Positions 43,624 through 52,651 of a DNA stretch of 64,000 nt are shown here, in pieces. The notes under the pieces were generated by a model. The model saw nothing but the letters and a program-made list of their open reading frames with translations, made no database searches and was not told the origin of the DNA. Location: the NCBI GenBank assembly GCA_026014665.1, contig JAOZHX010000016.1, forward strand, positions 23,236 through 87,235, written 5' to 3'. The DNA comes from Candidatus Bathyarchaeota archaeon. Lineage in GTDB: Archaea; Thermoproteota; Bathyarchaeia; Bathyarchaeales; Bathycorpusculaceae. The position numbers were made by a program, and so were the translations under genes. How positions within the stretch are numbered: the stretch's first letter is position 1; the number at the start of each line of letters is the position of its first letter.

Positions 43624-45777
43624 ATCACGGAACCAGAAGATTTAGTCGGTATTGTAAACCGAGTAAATGATTCTATAGCCTCTTTTGACAAAGAAGGAAA
43701 TATAACCTTTACAAATAGATCTTTTGAGAATTTTATCCGCTTGAAAACATCAGATGTTGTTGGCAAAAAGATTTGGCGACTTTTACCTGAACACGCTGCC
43801 GCAGCTATTTTTGCTAATGTTAAAGAAGCGATGGAGAAGGAGGAGGTTAAGTCGTTTGAACTGAAAGTTAATGACCTGTTTTATGCCTTCACCATCTTCC
43901 CTTCCCTTGATGGTGTAACTTTAATCGGGGGGGACATTAGCGACTTAAAGAAGGCTCAAGAAGCTCTAAATGAAAGTGAGCAGTTAAAAGCAACACTGTT
44001 TGATAATAGCGATGACGGTTTTATTCTGCTAGAGCCCAAATATGATGAGAAAGGGGAAGTTTGCGATTTTGTCTTTTTAAAAGTTAACCCTGCTTACGAA
44101 CGTCAAACAGGAAGAAAAGCTGTTGTCGTAGTTGGGAAAAAACTAAAAGAGATTGAACCAGATATTGAAGCTCACTGGATTTCGGCGGTAGGCAAGGTTG
44201 TCCAGTCAGGCAAATCTATCCATTTAGAAAATTATAATAAACGTACGCAGAAATGGTATGTTGCACATTATTTCCCGCTTATCGATGGTAAAGTGGGCAT
44301 TTTTTTTAGGGATATAACTGAACATAAGAAAGCAGAACAAATTCTCGCTAAGAAACAGCAGGAACTCAACTGTATCCTTGATTCCACCCCGACGATAATT
44401 TTTTACAAAGATAAAGATGGAAAAGTTATACAAGCCAACAGAGCCTTTGGAGAAGCTCTTAAAGTGCCTAAGGAGAGCCTGTTGGGCAAAACGGTTTTTG
44501 ATTTATACTCTGCTGAGATTGCGCAGGGAATGACCAATGATGATATTACGGTTATGGCATCTAGGCTCCCTAAACTGGGAATTGTAGAGCCTTATGAATC
44601 TCCGGCTGGATTGAGGTGGATAAAGACTGATAAATTTCCTAGCATTGATGAGAATGATGATGTAACAGGAATCATCGGCTTCTCAGAAGACATCACAGAC
44701 CGCAAGAAAGCTGAAGAGGCATTACTGGAAAGCGAAATAAAATACAAGCAACTCGTTGATAAATTGCCTGAAATGGTTTTTGAAATCGACACACAAGGTC
44801 ATGTTACTTTTGCTAATTCAAGAGCAATCGAAGTCCTTGGATATTCAAAAGAAGAACTTGAAGGTGATTTTGGCGCTACCCTGCTTGTTGCCGCCCAAGA
44901 CATTGAACGTTCAAGAGCGAATATAAAGAACATGTTTTCTGGAAACATGCGTCATAGCGGCGAATACTTTTTCGTCAGGAAAGACGGGACACGTTTCCCA
45001 GTTCTACTAACGAGCGCGCCGATGGTGAAAGACAACATGGTTGTTGGCGCCAGAGGAATAGCGGTTGATTTAACTGAGAGAAAAGAAATGGAGAAAAAAC
45101 TCAAGGAAAACGAACGTTTAGCCGCGATTGGAGCAACAGCTGGCATGGTTGGGCATGACATACGCAATCCTCTGCAAGCTATTGTTAGTGACATCTACCT
45201 GCTTAGGGACGAGATTAACTCTTTGCCTGAATGCAAGATAAAAAACGGAGTTTTGGAAAGCGTAGATGACATCGAAAGGAACGTTAGTTACATAAACAAG
45301 ATAGTGGTTGATTTGCAGGATTACGCTCGAGCTTTAAACCCTGAATTCAAAGAAGCTGATTTATGCGAAATTTTCACAAACGTTTTAGATACAATCCAAG
45401 TTCCAAACTCGATAAGAGTAATTGTCAGTGTCGAAAAATGTGGGAAAATTCAAACTGACTCAGAGTTTCTGAGGCGAGCATTAACTAATTTGGTTACTAA
45501 TGCTATACAAGCTATGCCGCATGGTGGAGAGTTAAGGCTTGAATCGGTGAAAAGAGACAATAAAGTATTCATCACTGTTTCTGATACGGGCGTTGGGATT
45601 CCAGAAGAAATTAAACCTAAACTTTTCACACCTATGCTTACAACTAAGGCTAAAGGGCAAGGTTTTGGTTTAGCAGTGGTTAAACGGCTAGTTGAAGCTT
45701 TAAACGGGTCGATAACTTTCGAGAGCAAAAGAGGAATTGGAACAAAATTCACAATATGTCTCCAAAAGCAAAATTGA
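43624..45777 (+). CDS. Soluble multi-PAS sensor histidine kinase
   Basis: Four PAS domains are followed by a kinase core. The first PAS begins ITEPEDLVGIVNRV and the others centre near residues 140, 260 and 390. The kinase has the phospho-acceptor H511 in MVGHDIRNPL, N-box LTNLVTNAIQAMPHGG, G1 DTGVGIPEEI and G2 KGQGFGLAVVKRL. No membrane helix is present, so it senses a cytoplasmic signal. The first canonical start, TTG 43741, would cut the first PAS in half. A GAGGT at 43614-43618 lies five bases before an ATC codon at 43624, just after an in-frame TAA, so translation may begin there or at ACG 43627. No response regulator is adjacent. Confidence 0.85.
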   Translation: MTEPEDLVGIVNRVNDSIASFDKEGNITFTNRSFENFIRLKTSDVVGKKIWRLLPEHAAAAIFANVKEAMEKEEVKSFELKVNDLFYAFTIFPSLDGVTLIGGDISDLKKAQEALNESEQLKATLFDNSDDGFILLEPKYDEKGEVCDFVFLKVNPAYERQTGRKAVVVVGKKLKEIEPDIEAHWISAVGKVVQSGKSIHLENYNKRTQKWYVAHYFPLIDGKVGIFFRDITEHKKAEQILAKKQQELNCILDSTPTIIFYKDKDGKVIQANRAFGEALKVPKESLLGKTVFDLYSAEIAQGMTNDDITVMASRLPKLGIVEPYESPAGLRWIKTDKFPSIDENDDVTGIIGFSEDITDRKKAEEALLESEIKYKQLVDKLPEMVFEIDTQGHVTFANSRAIEVLGYSKEELEGDFGATLLVAAQDIERSRANIKNMFSGNMRHSGEYFFVRKDGTRFPVLLTSAPMVKDNMVVGARGIAVDLTERKEMEKKLKENERLAAIGATAGMVGHDIRNPLQAIVSDIYLLRDEINSLPECKIKNGVLESVDDIERNVSYINKIVVDLQDYARALNPEFKEADLCEIFTNVLDTIQVPNSIRVIVSVEKCGKIQTDSEFLRRALTNLVTNAIQAMPHGGELRLESVKRDNKVFITVSDTGVGIPEEIKPKLFTPMLTTKAKGQGFGLAVVKRLVEALNGSITFESKRGIGTKFTICLQKQN

Positions 45778-45822
45778 AATTGAAGACAACGTCAAGCTTA
45801 CCTTCTGGTTGACATTTAAGGG

Positions 45823-46041
45823 TTATTTTTCAGTTTTTTCCTGTTTCCATTTGGCTGGGTCGCGCAGGTTCTGCACTGGCGAATCCTCAGTGTAACCCAG
45901 CTTGGTTTGGGTTTTCTGCTTGTATTTTTGTTCTGCCAGTTTGGCTTTGCCTTCTTTGCTGCTGAGTTCGACGCTGTTTTCGAGTTTGCGGATGGTTCTG
46001 CCTATTCGGCGTTCCCCAACAGTTCTGGTACATCTTCCCAT
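45823..46041 (-). CDS. Small lysine-rich hypothetical protein
   Basis: A 72-residue basic protein starting MGRCTRTVGERRIGRTIRK, with a charged helix (SSKEGKAKLAEQKYKQKTQ) and a short C-terminal stretch. The composition resembles a nucleic-acid-binding or ribosome-associated protein. No family recognised. It is convergent with the kinase and downstream of the CBS-domain gene. Confidence 0.45.
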   Translation of the reverse strand: MGRCTRTVGERRIGRTIRKLENSVELSSKEGKAKLAEQKYKQKTQTKLGYTEDSPVQNLRDPAKWKQEKTEK

Positions 46042-46160
46042 CTTAGGTCACGCATAGATTCGGTGTTTAAGTTAAAAAACCCTTCCTGACAAGGGCATTG
46101 CAAAAACAGGTTTAGCCTCAACGATAGGTTTTCTGGTTTATGCTTAAAGTGCCAGCAGAT

Positions 46161-46994
46161 TTATCTGGCGTATGCTTCCACAAGGTCCCGCGCTGTTACT
46201 ATTCCCACAAGCTTGTCTTCGCCCTTGACTGGCAGACGCTTGATGTGTTTCATAGCCATGGTGACGGCGGCTTTGTGAACGCTGGTTCCAGAGGGCACTG
46301 TTATCAGCGGGGACGAGGACTGGTTGCCCACGCTGGTCTCTAACGTTTTTGCGGCGTCTTCTTTGGCAAGGAAAGTGGTGAGTAAATCCCGCTCTGTGAA
46401 AATGCCTTCGATGTTGCCTTCTCGTGTGACAAGAACGCTTCCAATGCGCTCTTCACCCATGATTTTGGCTACGTTTTTCACTGGGGTCGAAGCCTCAGCA
46501 GTTATAACTTCTCTTGTCATGAAATCGTCCACTACAACCTGCGTTTCAGGAACTTCCGGCAGACTCTTAACCAAGTCCGAAGCAGTGATTATGCCCGCCA
46601 TTTTTCCCTCATCAAACACGGCAAGCCTGCCCTTCTTCTTAATCATCATCTGCGCTGCTTCTTTGATTTTAGCCGTAGAGCCGATGGTGATAAGTGGGTA
46701 AGACATGACGTTCTCCACCGATTCATCTCTGGGGTCTTTACCTTTCGCGAAAACCTTACTTAGCAGATCTCGCTCAGTGACGATGCCCACAGGCGTGTCG
46801 TATTTTTCAACAATCAAGCTGCCGATGTGCCGTTCGCCCATCATTTTGGCGGCTTTATCCATCTTGGCTTCTGGGTTTATGGTGACGACGTTAGGGGTCA
46901 TGATTTCCCTGACAAGCTTGTAACGTTCAAGGTCACGCATGTACTGTTCGTATGCGCTGTCCAGCACGCTTGGGAAGTCTTTCTTTGTTGCCAT
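46161..46994 (-). CDS. Protein with four CBS motifs
   Basis: About 277 residues with four CBS repeats, seen as VREIMTPNVVTINPEAKMDKA, VENVMSYPLITIG, VDDFMTREVITAEAST and SSSPLITVPSGTSVHKA (quoted in parts). Each is followed by a conserved GIVTERDLL / GIITASDLV / GIFTERDLL / GIVTARDLV strand. CBS pairs bind adenine nucleotides such as AMP, ATP or SAM and regulate partners. No catalytic domain is attached. ATG 46994 is preferred over 47006. Confidence 0.9.
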   Translation of the reverse strand: MATKKDFPSVLDSAYEQYMRDLERYKLVREIMTPNVVTINPEAKMDKAAKMMGERHIGSLIVEKYDTPVGIVTERDLLSKVFAKGKDPRDESVENVMSYPLITIGSTAKIKEAAQMMIKKKGRLAVFDEGKMAGIITASDLVKSLPEVPETQVVVDDFMTREVITAEASTPVKNVAKIMGEERIGSVLVTREGNIEGIFTERDLLTTFLAKEDAAKTLETSVGNQSSSPLITVPSGTSVHKAAVTMAMKHIKRLPVKGEDKLVGIVTARDLVEAYAR

Positions 46995-47128
46995 CATGAA
47001 AAACATCCCTCACATATTATTATCTAACCTTTTATCTTATTAAAATATTATTTATCCGGTTGCTGACCCAAGAATTGGGGAGGGGAACCCTTAAATCAAC
47101 GCAGAAAAACCTAGTTTATGGTGATTTT

Positions 47129-47416
47129 TTGCCAACCTACATTCTCTTGTCCTCTCTTACTTCTGAGGGCAGAAAAACTATCAAGGAAAGGCCTGAAAGA
47201 ATCAAGGAAGTCAACAAGGAAATCGAAGCTTTCGGCGCCAAAGTTCTGCAGCAGTACGCTGTCTTGGGAAGGTACGACTTCGTAAACATCGTGGAGGCTC
47301 CAGACAACGATGCAATTACCTGCGTATCGATAGAACTGGGTTCCCGGGGCACCGTACATATAATGAGCATGCCAGCTAAACCCATAGACGACTTTCTATC
47401 AATGCTAAAGAAATGA
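47129..47416 (+). CDS. GYD-domain protein
   Basis: TTG 47129 follows GGTGAT with good spacing and gives MPTYILLSSLTSEGRKTIKE, the standard start of the GYD family. The signature here reads LGRYDFVNIVEAPDNDA in place of the usual GxYD core. The product is 95 residues, a dimeric ferredoxin-like fold of unknown function. It is divergent from the CBS gene and lies 88 nt before sufC. Confidence 0.85.
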   Translation: MPTYILLSSLTSEGRKTIKERPERIKEVNKEIEAFGAKVLQQYAVLGRYDFVNIVEAPDNDAITCVSIELGSRGTVHIMSMPAKPIDDFLSMLKK

Positions 47417-47504
47417 TAAAAATTCCATTCGTCTTCTCTTTTTTCGATTAGGTAGCCGAGAACATTTAAAAATATTAATTGAAAGAGTATTGACGCTGAC
47501 AACT

Positions 47505-48278
47505 ATGGATATACTTGAGGTTAAGGATTTATCAGTTAAGGTTGAAGGAAAGCTGATACTCAAAGGCTTGAACTTCAGCCTCAAAGAAGGGGCAAGCCAT
47601 ATTCTGTTTGGACCCAACGGATCAGGAAAAACTACGCTTATCGGTGCACTCATGGGTCTGCCAGAGTATGAAGTGACCTCAGGCAAGATTCTCTTTCAAG
47701 GCACAGACATAACGAACGCGAGCACCGATGAAAGAGCCAAACTGGGTATGGTCGTGGGCTTCCAAAACCCGCCAGAAATAACTGGAGTGAAACTCGGTGA
47801 TTTACTTAAGCTTTGCTTAGGAAAACCAGTGTCTGATGATTTTAGTCCCGAGGAACTCAAGCAGATTGAGGCTTTCCGCCTAAATAGCTTCCTAAACCGC
47901 AACGTCAATTTGGGCTTTAGTGGTGGAGAAAGAAAACGCTCAGAGATTCTTCAGCTGATTTTTCTCAAGCCCAAGCTACTATTGTTAGACGAGCCAGATT
48001 CAGGCGTTGACGTAGAGAGCTTACGGATGATTGCAAGCGAGATTCAAAGATACGTCGAGAATTCAGGCAGCTCAGCATTAATCATCACTCACAAGGGGGA
48101 CATTTTGGACTATATCAAGGCAAAATATGGTTGTATACTGCTTAATGGTAAATTCCACTGCTTCACAAACCCCATGCGAATTTACGAGGACATCAAGCGG
48201 TTAGGATACGAAGAATGCGTATCATGCAGAATAAGAACAGATGAGGGATGGAGAAATAACAATGGACAAAGAAAATAG
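47505..48278 (+). CDS. sufC: SufC iron-sulfur cluster assembly ATPase
   Basis: An ABC-type ATPase of 257 residues, starting MDILEVKDLSVKVEGK. It has Walker A GPNGSGKTTLIGALMG, a Q-loop GFQNPPEITGV typical of SufC, signature GFSGGERKRSEILQL and Walker B LLLLDEPDSGVDVESLR. It drives Fe-S cluster assembly on SufB. It overlaps the sufB-like gene by 17 bases. With no sufS, sufU or sufE beside it, this is the minimal SufCB arrangement of anaerobic archaea. Confidence 0.93.
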   Translation: MDILEVKDLSVKVEGKLILKGLNFSLKEGASHILFGPNGSGKTTLIGALMGLPEYEVTSGKILFQGTDITNASTDERAKLGMVVGFQNPPEITGVKLGDLLKLCLGKPVSDDFSPEELKQIEAFRLNSFLNRNVNLGFSGGERKRSEILQLIFLKPKLLLLDEPDSGVDVESLRMIASEIQRYVENSGSSALIITHKGDILDYIKAKYGCILLNGKFHCFTNPMRIYEDIKRLGYEECVSCRIRTDEGWRNNNGQRK

Positions 48279-49386
48279 CCTAACCAAAATTCCCCACCAA
48301 ATCCTTGAGGAAGTTCAAAAAGCTGGGGTTGAAACTGAAGGGAAGAATCGTTCTGCCACGTTTCTACACTTGAATCAAGAGACAATCGCAGCTAAAGTCA
48401 ATGAATTCTATGAAGGCAAACTTGAACTCATGGACACTAAGGCAGCGCTAAAAAAATATCCTTGGCTTGAGAATTACCGCTGGAAACTAGTAAGCAAGGA
48501 CAAGGACGAATACACAAAAAAAGTCGCCGAAGAATACAGCGGCGGATATTTCATCCATATTCTTCCAGGAGCAGAAATCTCGTTTCCACTACAATCATGC
48601 CTTCTAATCACTCAACGAAACCTCGAACAACGGGTCCACAACATCATCATCGCCGAAGAAAATTCAAAAGCACACATAATTACAAGTTGTCTCCAACATT
48701 CCAGTGTTCCTAAGGCTGCACACCTTGGCATATCTGAAATCTACGTAAAAAAAGGCGCCATGCTAAACTTTACGATGATTCATCAATGGAGCGAGAACAC
48801 GCTTGTCCGACCGCGAACCGGAGCAGAAGTGCAGGATAACGCCGCGTTTATTTCAAACTATGTTTGTATGCGTCCAGTTCGAGATATACAGATGTACCCG
48901 GTTGCTTACTGCAGCGGCAAAGAATCGCGAGCAAGCTTTAACAGTATTCTATACGGACATAAAGACAGCCATCTGGATATAGGCTCCAAAGCAGTTCTAA
49001 CGGGTTCTGCAAGCAAAGCAGAGATGATCAGCCGAGCAATCGCCCGTGAGGGTTCCGAAATGATTATTCGAGGGATGATAGAAGGCGACAACCCTGATTG
49101 TAAGGGGCACCTTGAGTGCCGTGGCTTAGTCATGGATGACAAATCGTTCATGCAATCAATCCCAGAATTGATTGCGAAGAAAAAAGGCGTTGAAATCACG
49201 CATGAGGCAGCGGTTGGAAAAATCAGCGAGAAGGAAATTGCTTACCTAATGACCCGAAAGCTCTCAAGGGAACAAGCAGTCTCACTCATAATACGCGGTT
49301 TCATGGACGTAAGAATTCTGGGCTTACCTGATTCTTTAGAGTCGGAGATTAAACGCATCGTCGAGTGGTCAGCGAAAGCTGATTAA
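48262..49386 (+). CDS. sufB: SufB/SufD-family Fe-S scaffold protein
   Basis: A 374-residue beta-helix protein of the SufBD family, with HILPGAEISFPLQSC, SEIYVKKGAMLNFTMIHQW, DIGSKAVLTGSASKAEMISRA (quoted in part) and the C-terminal HEAAVGKISEKEIAYLMTRKL, in which His and Glu are family hallmarks. LSREQAVSLIIRGFM closes it. The short form lacking a long N-terminus fits the ancestral archaeal type that pairs with SufC. A single copy suggests a homodimeric scaffold. Confidence 0.92.
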   Translation: MDKENSLTKIPHQILEEVQKAGVETEGKNRSATFLHLNQETIAAKVNEFYEGKLELMDTKAALKKYPWLENYRWKLVSKDKDEYTKKVAEEYSGGYFIHILPGAEISFPLQSCLLITQRNLEQRVHNIIIAEENSKAHIITSCLQHSSVPKAAHLGISEIYVKKGAMLNFTMIHQWSENTLVRPRTGAEVQDNAAFISNYVCMRPVRDIQMYPVAYCSGKESRASFNSILYGHKDSHLDIGSKAVLTGSASKAEMISRAIAREGSEMIIRGMIEGDNPDCKGHLECRGLVMDDKSFMQSIPELIAKKKGVEITHEAAVGKISEKEIAYLMTRKLSREQAVSLIIRGFMDVRILGLPDSLESEIKRIVEWSAKAD

Positions 49387-49494
49387 CAACATTCGACCGT
49401 TAAACCCTAATCATTTACACAAATTTTTGCATGTTTATTTTCTAAACGCTAATTTTAAATCCAAACGGAAAAATTACTGAATGGTGAAAAATGA

Positions 49495-49911
49495 ATGCCA
49501 AAGATAAAAGCAAAAGCAGTATGGGTTGAAAATGTCCGTTCGATCGTAGATAACCAGCGGACACATAGCGTGGTTTGCGACCTTTCCACAAATGCAGGAG
49601 GCATGGACAGTGGACCAACAGCGCTAGAACTAAGTCTGATGGCGCTTGCTGACTGCGGGGTTACAATTTTCGCCGATGTTTGCAAAAAAAGCAGCATAGA
49701 ATTAAACAGAGTTGAAGTAACGGTGGAAGCCGAAAAATCCCCAGATTCCCCAGTAGTTGCCGGCGTCGTCATGAAAGTCAACGTATCATCAAAAGCAAGA
49801 AAGGAGCTTTTGGACGCAGCCTGGCGAAGAACCGAAGCCAACTGTCCTGTTCTCTTCATTTTCAAGGAGCCTACGCCAGTTAAAGTGGAGTTTGAAGGAA
49901 AAACCGAATAA
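49495..49911 (+). CDS. OsmC-family protein
   Basis: A 138-residue OsmC/Ohr-fold protein with the two family cysteines in LADCGVTIFADVC and TEANCPVLFIF. It also carries TNAGGMDSGPTALELSLMAL, quoted in part. OsmC-like proteins reduce organic hydroperoxides through those cysteines. GGTGA precedes the start. Together with the neighbouring flavodoxin it forms a small redox pair downstream of the Suf genes. Confidence 0.87.
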   Translation: MPKIKAKAVWVENVRSIVDNQRTHSVVCDLSTNAGGMDSGPTALELSLMALADCGVTIFADVCKKSSIELNRVEVTVEAEKSPDSPVVAGVVMKVNVSSKARKELLDAAWRRTEANCPVLFIFKEPTPVKVEFEGKTE

Positions 49912-49939
49912 GAAAAAGCCAGTTAGAAGTTGGTGAAGG

Positions 49940-50476
49940 ATGAAGACAGCACTAATAATCTACTGGTCAAAAACAGGAAACACCCAAAAAGTAGCCGATG
50001 CCATCAAGCAGGGGCTAGAAGAAACAGGCATCTTAGTCACCACAAAAAAGCCTGAAGAAGCAGAAGACGTCGACTACTTCGACTATGACCTCGTATGTGT
50101 AGGTTGCCCTTCCTACTCATGGCACCCGCCCGACCCCGTGACTGCGTTTCTTAAGAAAAAGTTTGCTGCTTACCGCCAACAAGGAAAAATCAAACCGTGT
50201 GCCCCCAAAGTCCCAGGCAAGAACGCTTTGGTCTTCGTTACCTACTCAGGTCCTCATACAGGCATAGATGAAGCCACTCCAGTTGGCAAGGACCTTAGGC
50301 AGTACTTTGAACACATAGGCTTTACCATCCTTGACGAGTGGTATGTTTTGAGTGAATTCCATGGCTCACTAGAAAACAGCACGAAAGGCAGGATGGGAGA
50401 CATAAGGGGCAAACCAACATCCGAGGACCTGCAAAGAATCAAAGAAGATGCTAAAGCATTGGCAAAAAGATTGTAA
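49940..50476 (+). CDS. Flavodoxin-family protein
   Basis: A 178-residue flavodoxin-like protein with the FMN phosphate loop YWSKTGNTQKVADAI near residues 8-22 and the loops GCPSYSWHPPD and FVTYSGPHTGID near 90. It would bind FMN and carry one or two electrons. It lies 28 nt after the OsmC gene with GGTGAAGG before the ATG, so they are probably cotranscribed. Confidence 0.87.
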   Translation: MKTALIIYWSKTGNTQKVADAIKQGLEETGILVTTKKPEEAEDVDYFDYDLVCVGCPSYSWHPPDPVTAFLKKKFAAYRQQGKIKPCAPKVPGKNALVFVTYSGPHTGIDEATPVGKDLRQYFEHIGFTILDEWYVLSEFHGSLENSTKGRMGDIRGKPTSEDLQRIKEDAKALAKRL

Positions 50477-50517
50477 TTACTCGTTGCTTGCCGTTTGGGA
50501 GGCGCTTTTTTGCAATC

Positions 50518-51750
50518 TTATTTTCGCCTAACCAAATTGGCTCCATTTTGCCGATATATCAAAGAAGCGATTGAAGTAACGATGTTAGTTACAATGATAA
50601 TGTTGGTGACTATTAATGGGAAAAGATAGGCGTTGGAAAAATTGTATTGAAGAAGAGTTAGGGCAAGTAAGGCGGGTGTCAAGCCGTGAGCACACATGCC
50701 CACTATTATTTTCTTGTCTGATGCCATCGAACTTTTCCGTGTAGAAAAAGAAGCCACCGCATATCTAGCTAAGATTAGAATGCTAACGATTGGGATGGCA
50801 ATGCTTAACCCAGTTACGATGCTTGCAGGTGATATGTCAAATAAGAGGCCGAGCATTACAAAGAAGAACGCTCTTAGTATGAACGAAACCTCTTTTTGGA
50901 AGCGCATGAGATAATTTGTAATCTTTGTAAACGACCTTGAAGGAGAAACGTTTAGCAACCTAAAAATCTGCTTGTAGTTGCCCAATATGACTCCAAACCC
51001 TAGAATAGTGAGAGCGCCACTTCCTAAAAGGAACTCTGAAAACGCATAACACGCAAGAATATAGCCTAAAGTAGCTATGTATGCAAGCTCATTATTTTTC
51101 AACTCAAATAAAACCCTAATCCAAGGTAACGCCAAGATCACGCCTAAAATTAATCCAACAACCAATTTCAAACCTATCGAGCCCACTATGCTAATTGGCG
51201 CAAAAGTGCCACTGAGTTTAGTGGTGAGGAAAGCGAAAAAGAAAATTATCGAGAGAATACTGCCAATCGCGGATTCGATAGACAGCAACGCAGCGGTTTC
51301 TCCTCGAACCCCTAATTTCTTTACCATTGGAATAACAACCACTGTGCCGATTTGGCTAATAATCGAGCCCAGAAGTAAACCATCAATTATCTGCCATCCT
51401 AAAACGACATACGTGAAAATAGCAGTGGAGATAAGTCCAATCCCAAAATATGCAGCGGCCTGTATTAGCGATCGAAAACCTCCTGAGGCGATGTCTGAAA
51501 GCCTCAGCTCCATGCCTCCGCTAAAAAGAACCATTAAAAGAGTGAAGGTCGAAACGACTGGAATTATTGGAAGCAAGCCATCGTTTGAAAAAACTTTCAA
51601 AACAGGCCCCAATATGATGCCTATTAGTATGAGGAAAAGAATTTCTGGCCAACCTGTTTTCTTAAACAGAATGTTTGCAAGAAATCCAATAAGTATGATA
51701 GCCGCCGCAATTACGAATAAGTACACTGCGTCTATCAAAGAGGCACCCAA
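50518..51750 (-). CDS. CPA-type cation:proton antiporter homologue with atypical ion site
   Basis: A 410-residue membrane protein with about 12 helices and the early family segments GWPEILFLILIGIILGPVL and LLMVLFSGGMELRLSDI. The central helix reads LLSIESAIGSILSIIFFF. Typical CPA1/NhaP members have an ES..ND or ES..xD arrangement here, in which the Asp binds the cation; this protein has GS at that place. It may transport through another site, transport a different ion, or act as a sensor. No regulatory TrkA-N domain is attached. Confidence 0.8.
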   Translation of the reverse strand: MGASLIDAVYLFVIAAAIILIGFLANILFKKTGWPEILFLILIGIILGPVLKVFSNDGLLPIIPVVSTFTLLMVLFSGGMELRLSDIASGGFRSLIQAAAYFGIGLISTAIFTYVVLGWQIIDGLLLGSIISQIGTVVVIPMVKKLGVRGETAALLSIESAIGSILSIIFFFAFLTTKLSGTFAPISIVGSIGLKLVVGLILGVILALPWIRVLFELKNNELAYIATLGYILACYAFSEFLLGSGALTILGFGVILGNYKQIFRLLNVSPSRSFTKITNYLMRFQKEVSFILRAFFFVMLGLLFDISPASIVTGLSIAIPIVSILILARYAVASFSTRKSSMASDKKIIVGMCAHGLTPALLALTLLQYNFSNAYLFPLIVTNIIIVTNIVTSIASLIYRQNGANLVRRK

Positions 51751-51826
51751 TTAAACTCTAGCTGTAAACTTTATTAATCTATTCAAAAACCGTGGTCAAA
51801 AACAAGGTACTGCAAATCATTCAGAG

Positions 51827-52651
51827 TTAGCCTTCTTCTTTGGCTAAGAACTCGGTTATCTTAGCCAATATATTCTGCCAGATTCTTGGTTCCGCTTTGT
51901 TTTCACCAAGATAAAAAGGTTCACCGACTATTTCCAACATGCTCAAATCATTGTCGCTGTCTCCAACACCAAACGTAACTACCCTTTCAAACTTCTGCTC
52001 ATACAAGTTTTTTAATAATGCAACCGCTTTTCCTTTATCCGTGTTTCCTAACATATGAAAGTATCTTCCGCCCTTTGTGTAAGAAAATCCTAGGTCGTTA
52101 ATCGCACGCAGAACTTCTTCTTCGTTGCCTTCAATGATTTTAAAAGGTTCATCGTACTCCCGCTTCTTGGCAAACTCGGCTAGAAATTTAGGCAAGTTAC
52201 TGTCTTTTGCTATCTCTTCCACCGTCATGTCCCCGAACCCAACGATGTTGGCGCCAGTTCTCTTTTTGACTAACGCTAACTTCTCTCGTATTATGGAATA
52301 AGTGCTTCCAAACTCGATTATGTAATAACTTTGAAATCTTTTTACATTAGTATAGTTTGTTTGAAAATATTCATCAGGAATTACAATCGCTGACCCATTT
52401 TCTACAATGAATGGATCGTGTATTTTGAACTCTCTTCTGTAAAAATCAGTTTCTAGTCGTGTCTTGCTGCTAGCCAGCACTATTGATACGTTCAAGGAGA
52501 TAAGTTGACGAATTATAGGCTGTACTTTTGTATGGTCATACTTCTCATTAAGAAGGGTCCCATCGAGGTCAGCAAAAATCACGATCTTAGTGGTTCTATC
52601 TTTCAATAGCTTTTTCCCTGAGTCTTTCTCTAACATTGTGCATAGCTGCAA
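51827..52651 (-). CDS. Glucosyl/mannosyl-3-phosphoglycerate phosphatase (HAD family)
   Basis: A 274-residue HAD phosphatase with motif I FADLDGTLLNEK (Asp28, Asp30), motif II VLASSKTR, a Cof-type cap with VEEIAKDSNLPKFLAEFAKK (quoted in part), and motif IV VTFGVGDSDNDLSML. These features place it with the mannosyl-3-phosphoglycerate phosphatase family. It overlaps the synthase gene by 56 bases, so it very likely dephosphorylates that enzyme's product to glucosylglycerate. Internal ATGs would shorten the N-terminus by a few residues. Confidence 0.85.
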   Translation of the reverse strand: MQLCTMLEKDSGKKLLKDRTTKIVIFADLDGTLLNEKYDHTKVQPIIRQLISLNVSIVLASSKTRLETDFYRREFKIHDPFIVENGSAIVIPDEYFQTNYTNVKRFQSYYIIEFGSTYSIIREKLALVKKRTGANIVGFGDMTVEEIAKDSNLPKFLAEFAKKREYDEPFKIIEGNEEEVLRAINDLGFSYTKGGRYFHMLGNTDKGKAVALLKNLYEQKFERVVTFGVGDSDNDLSMLEIVGEPFYLGENKAEPRIWQNILAKITEFLAKEEG

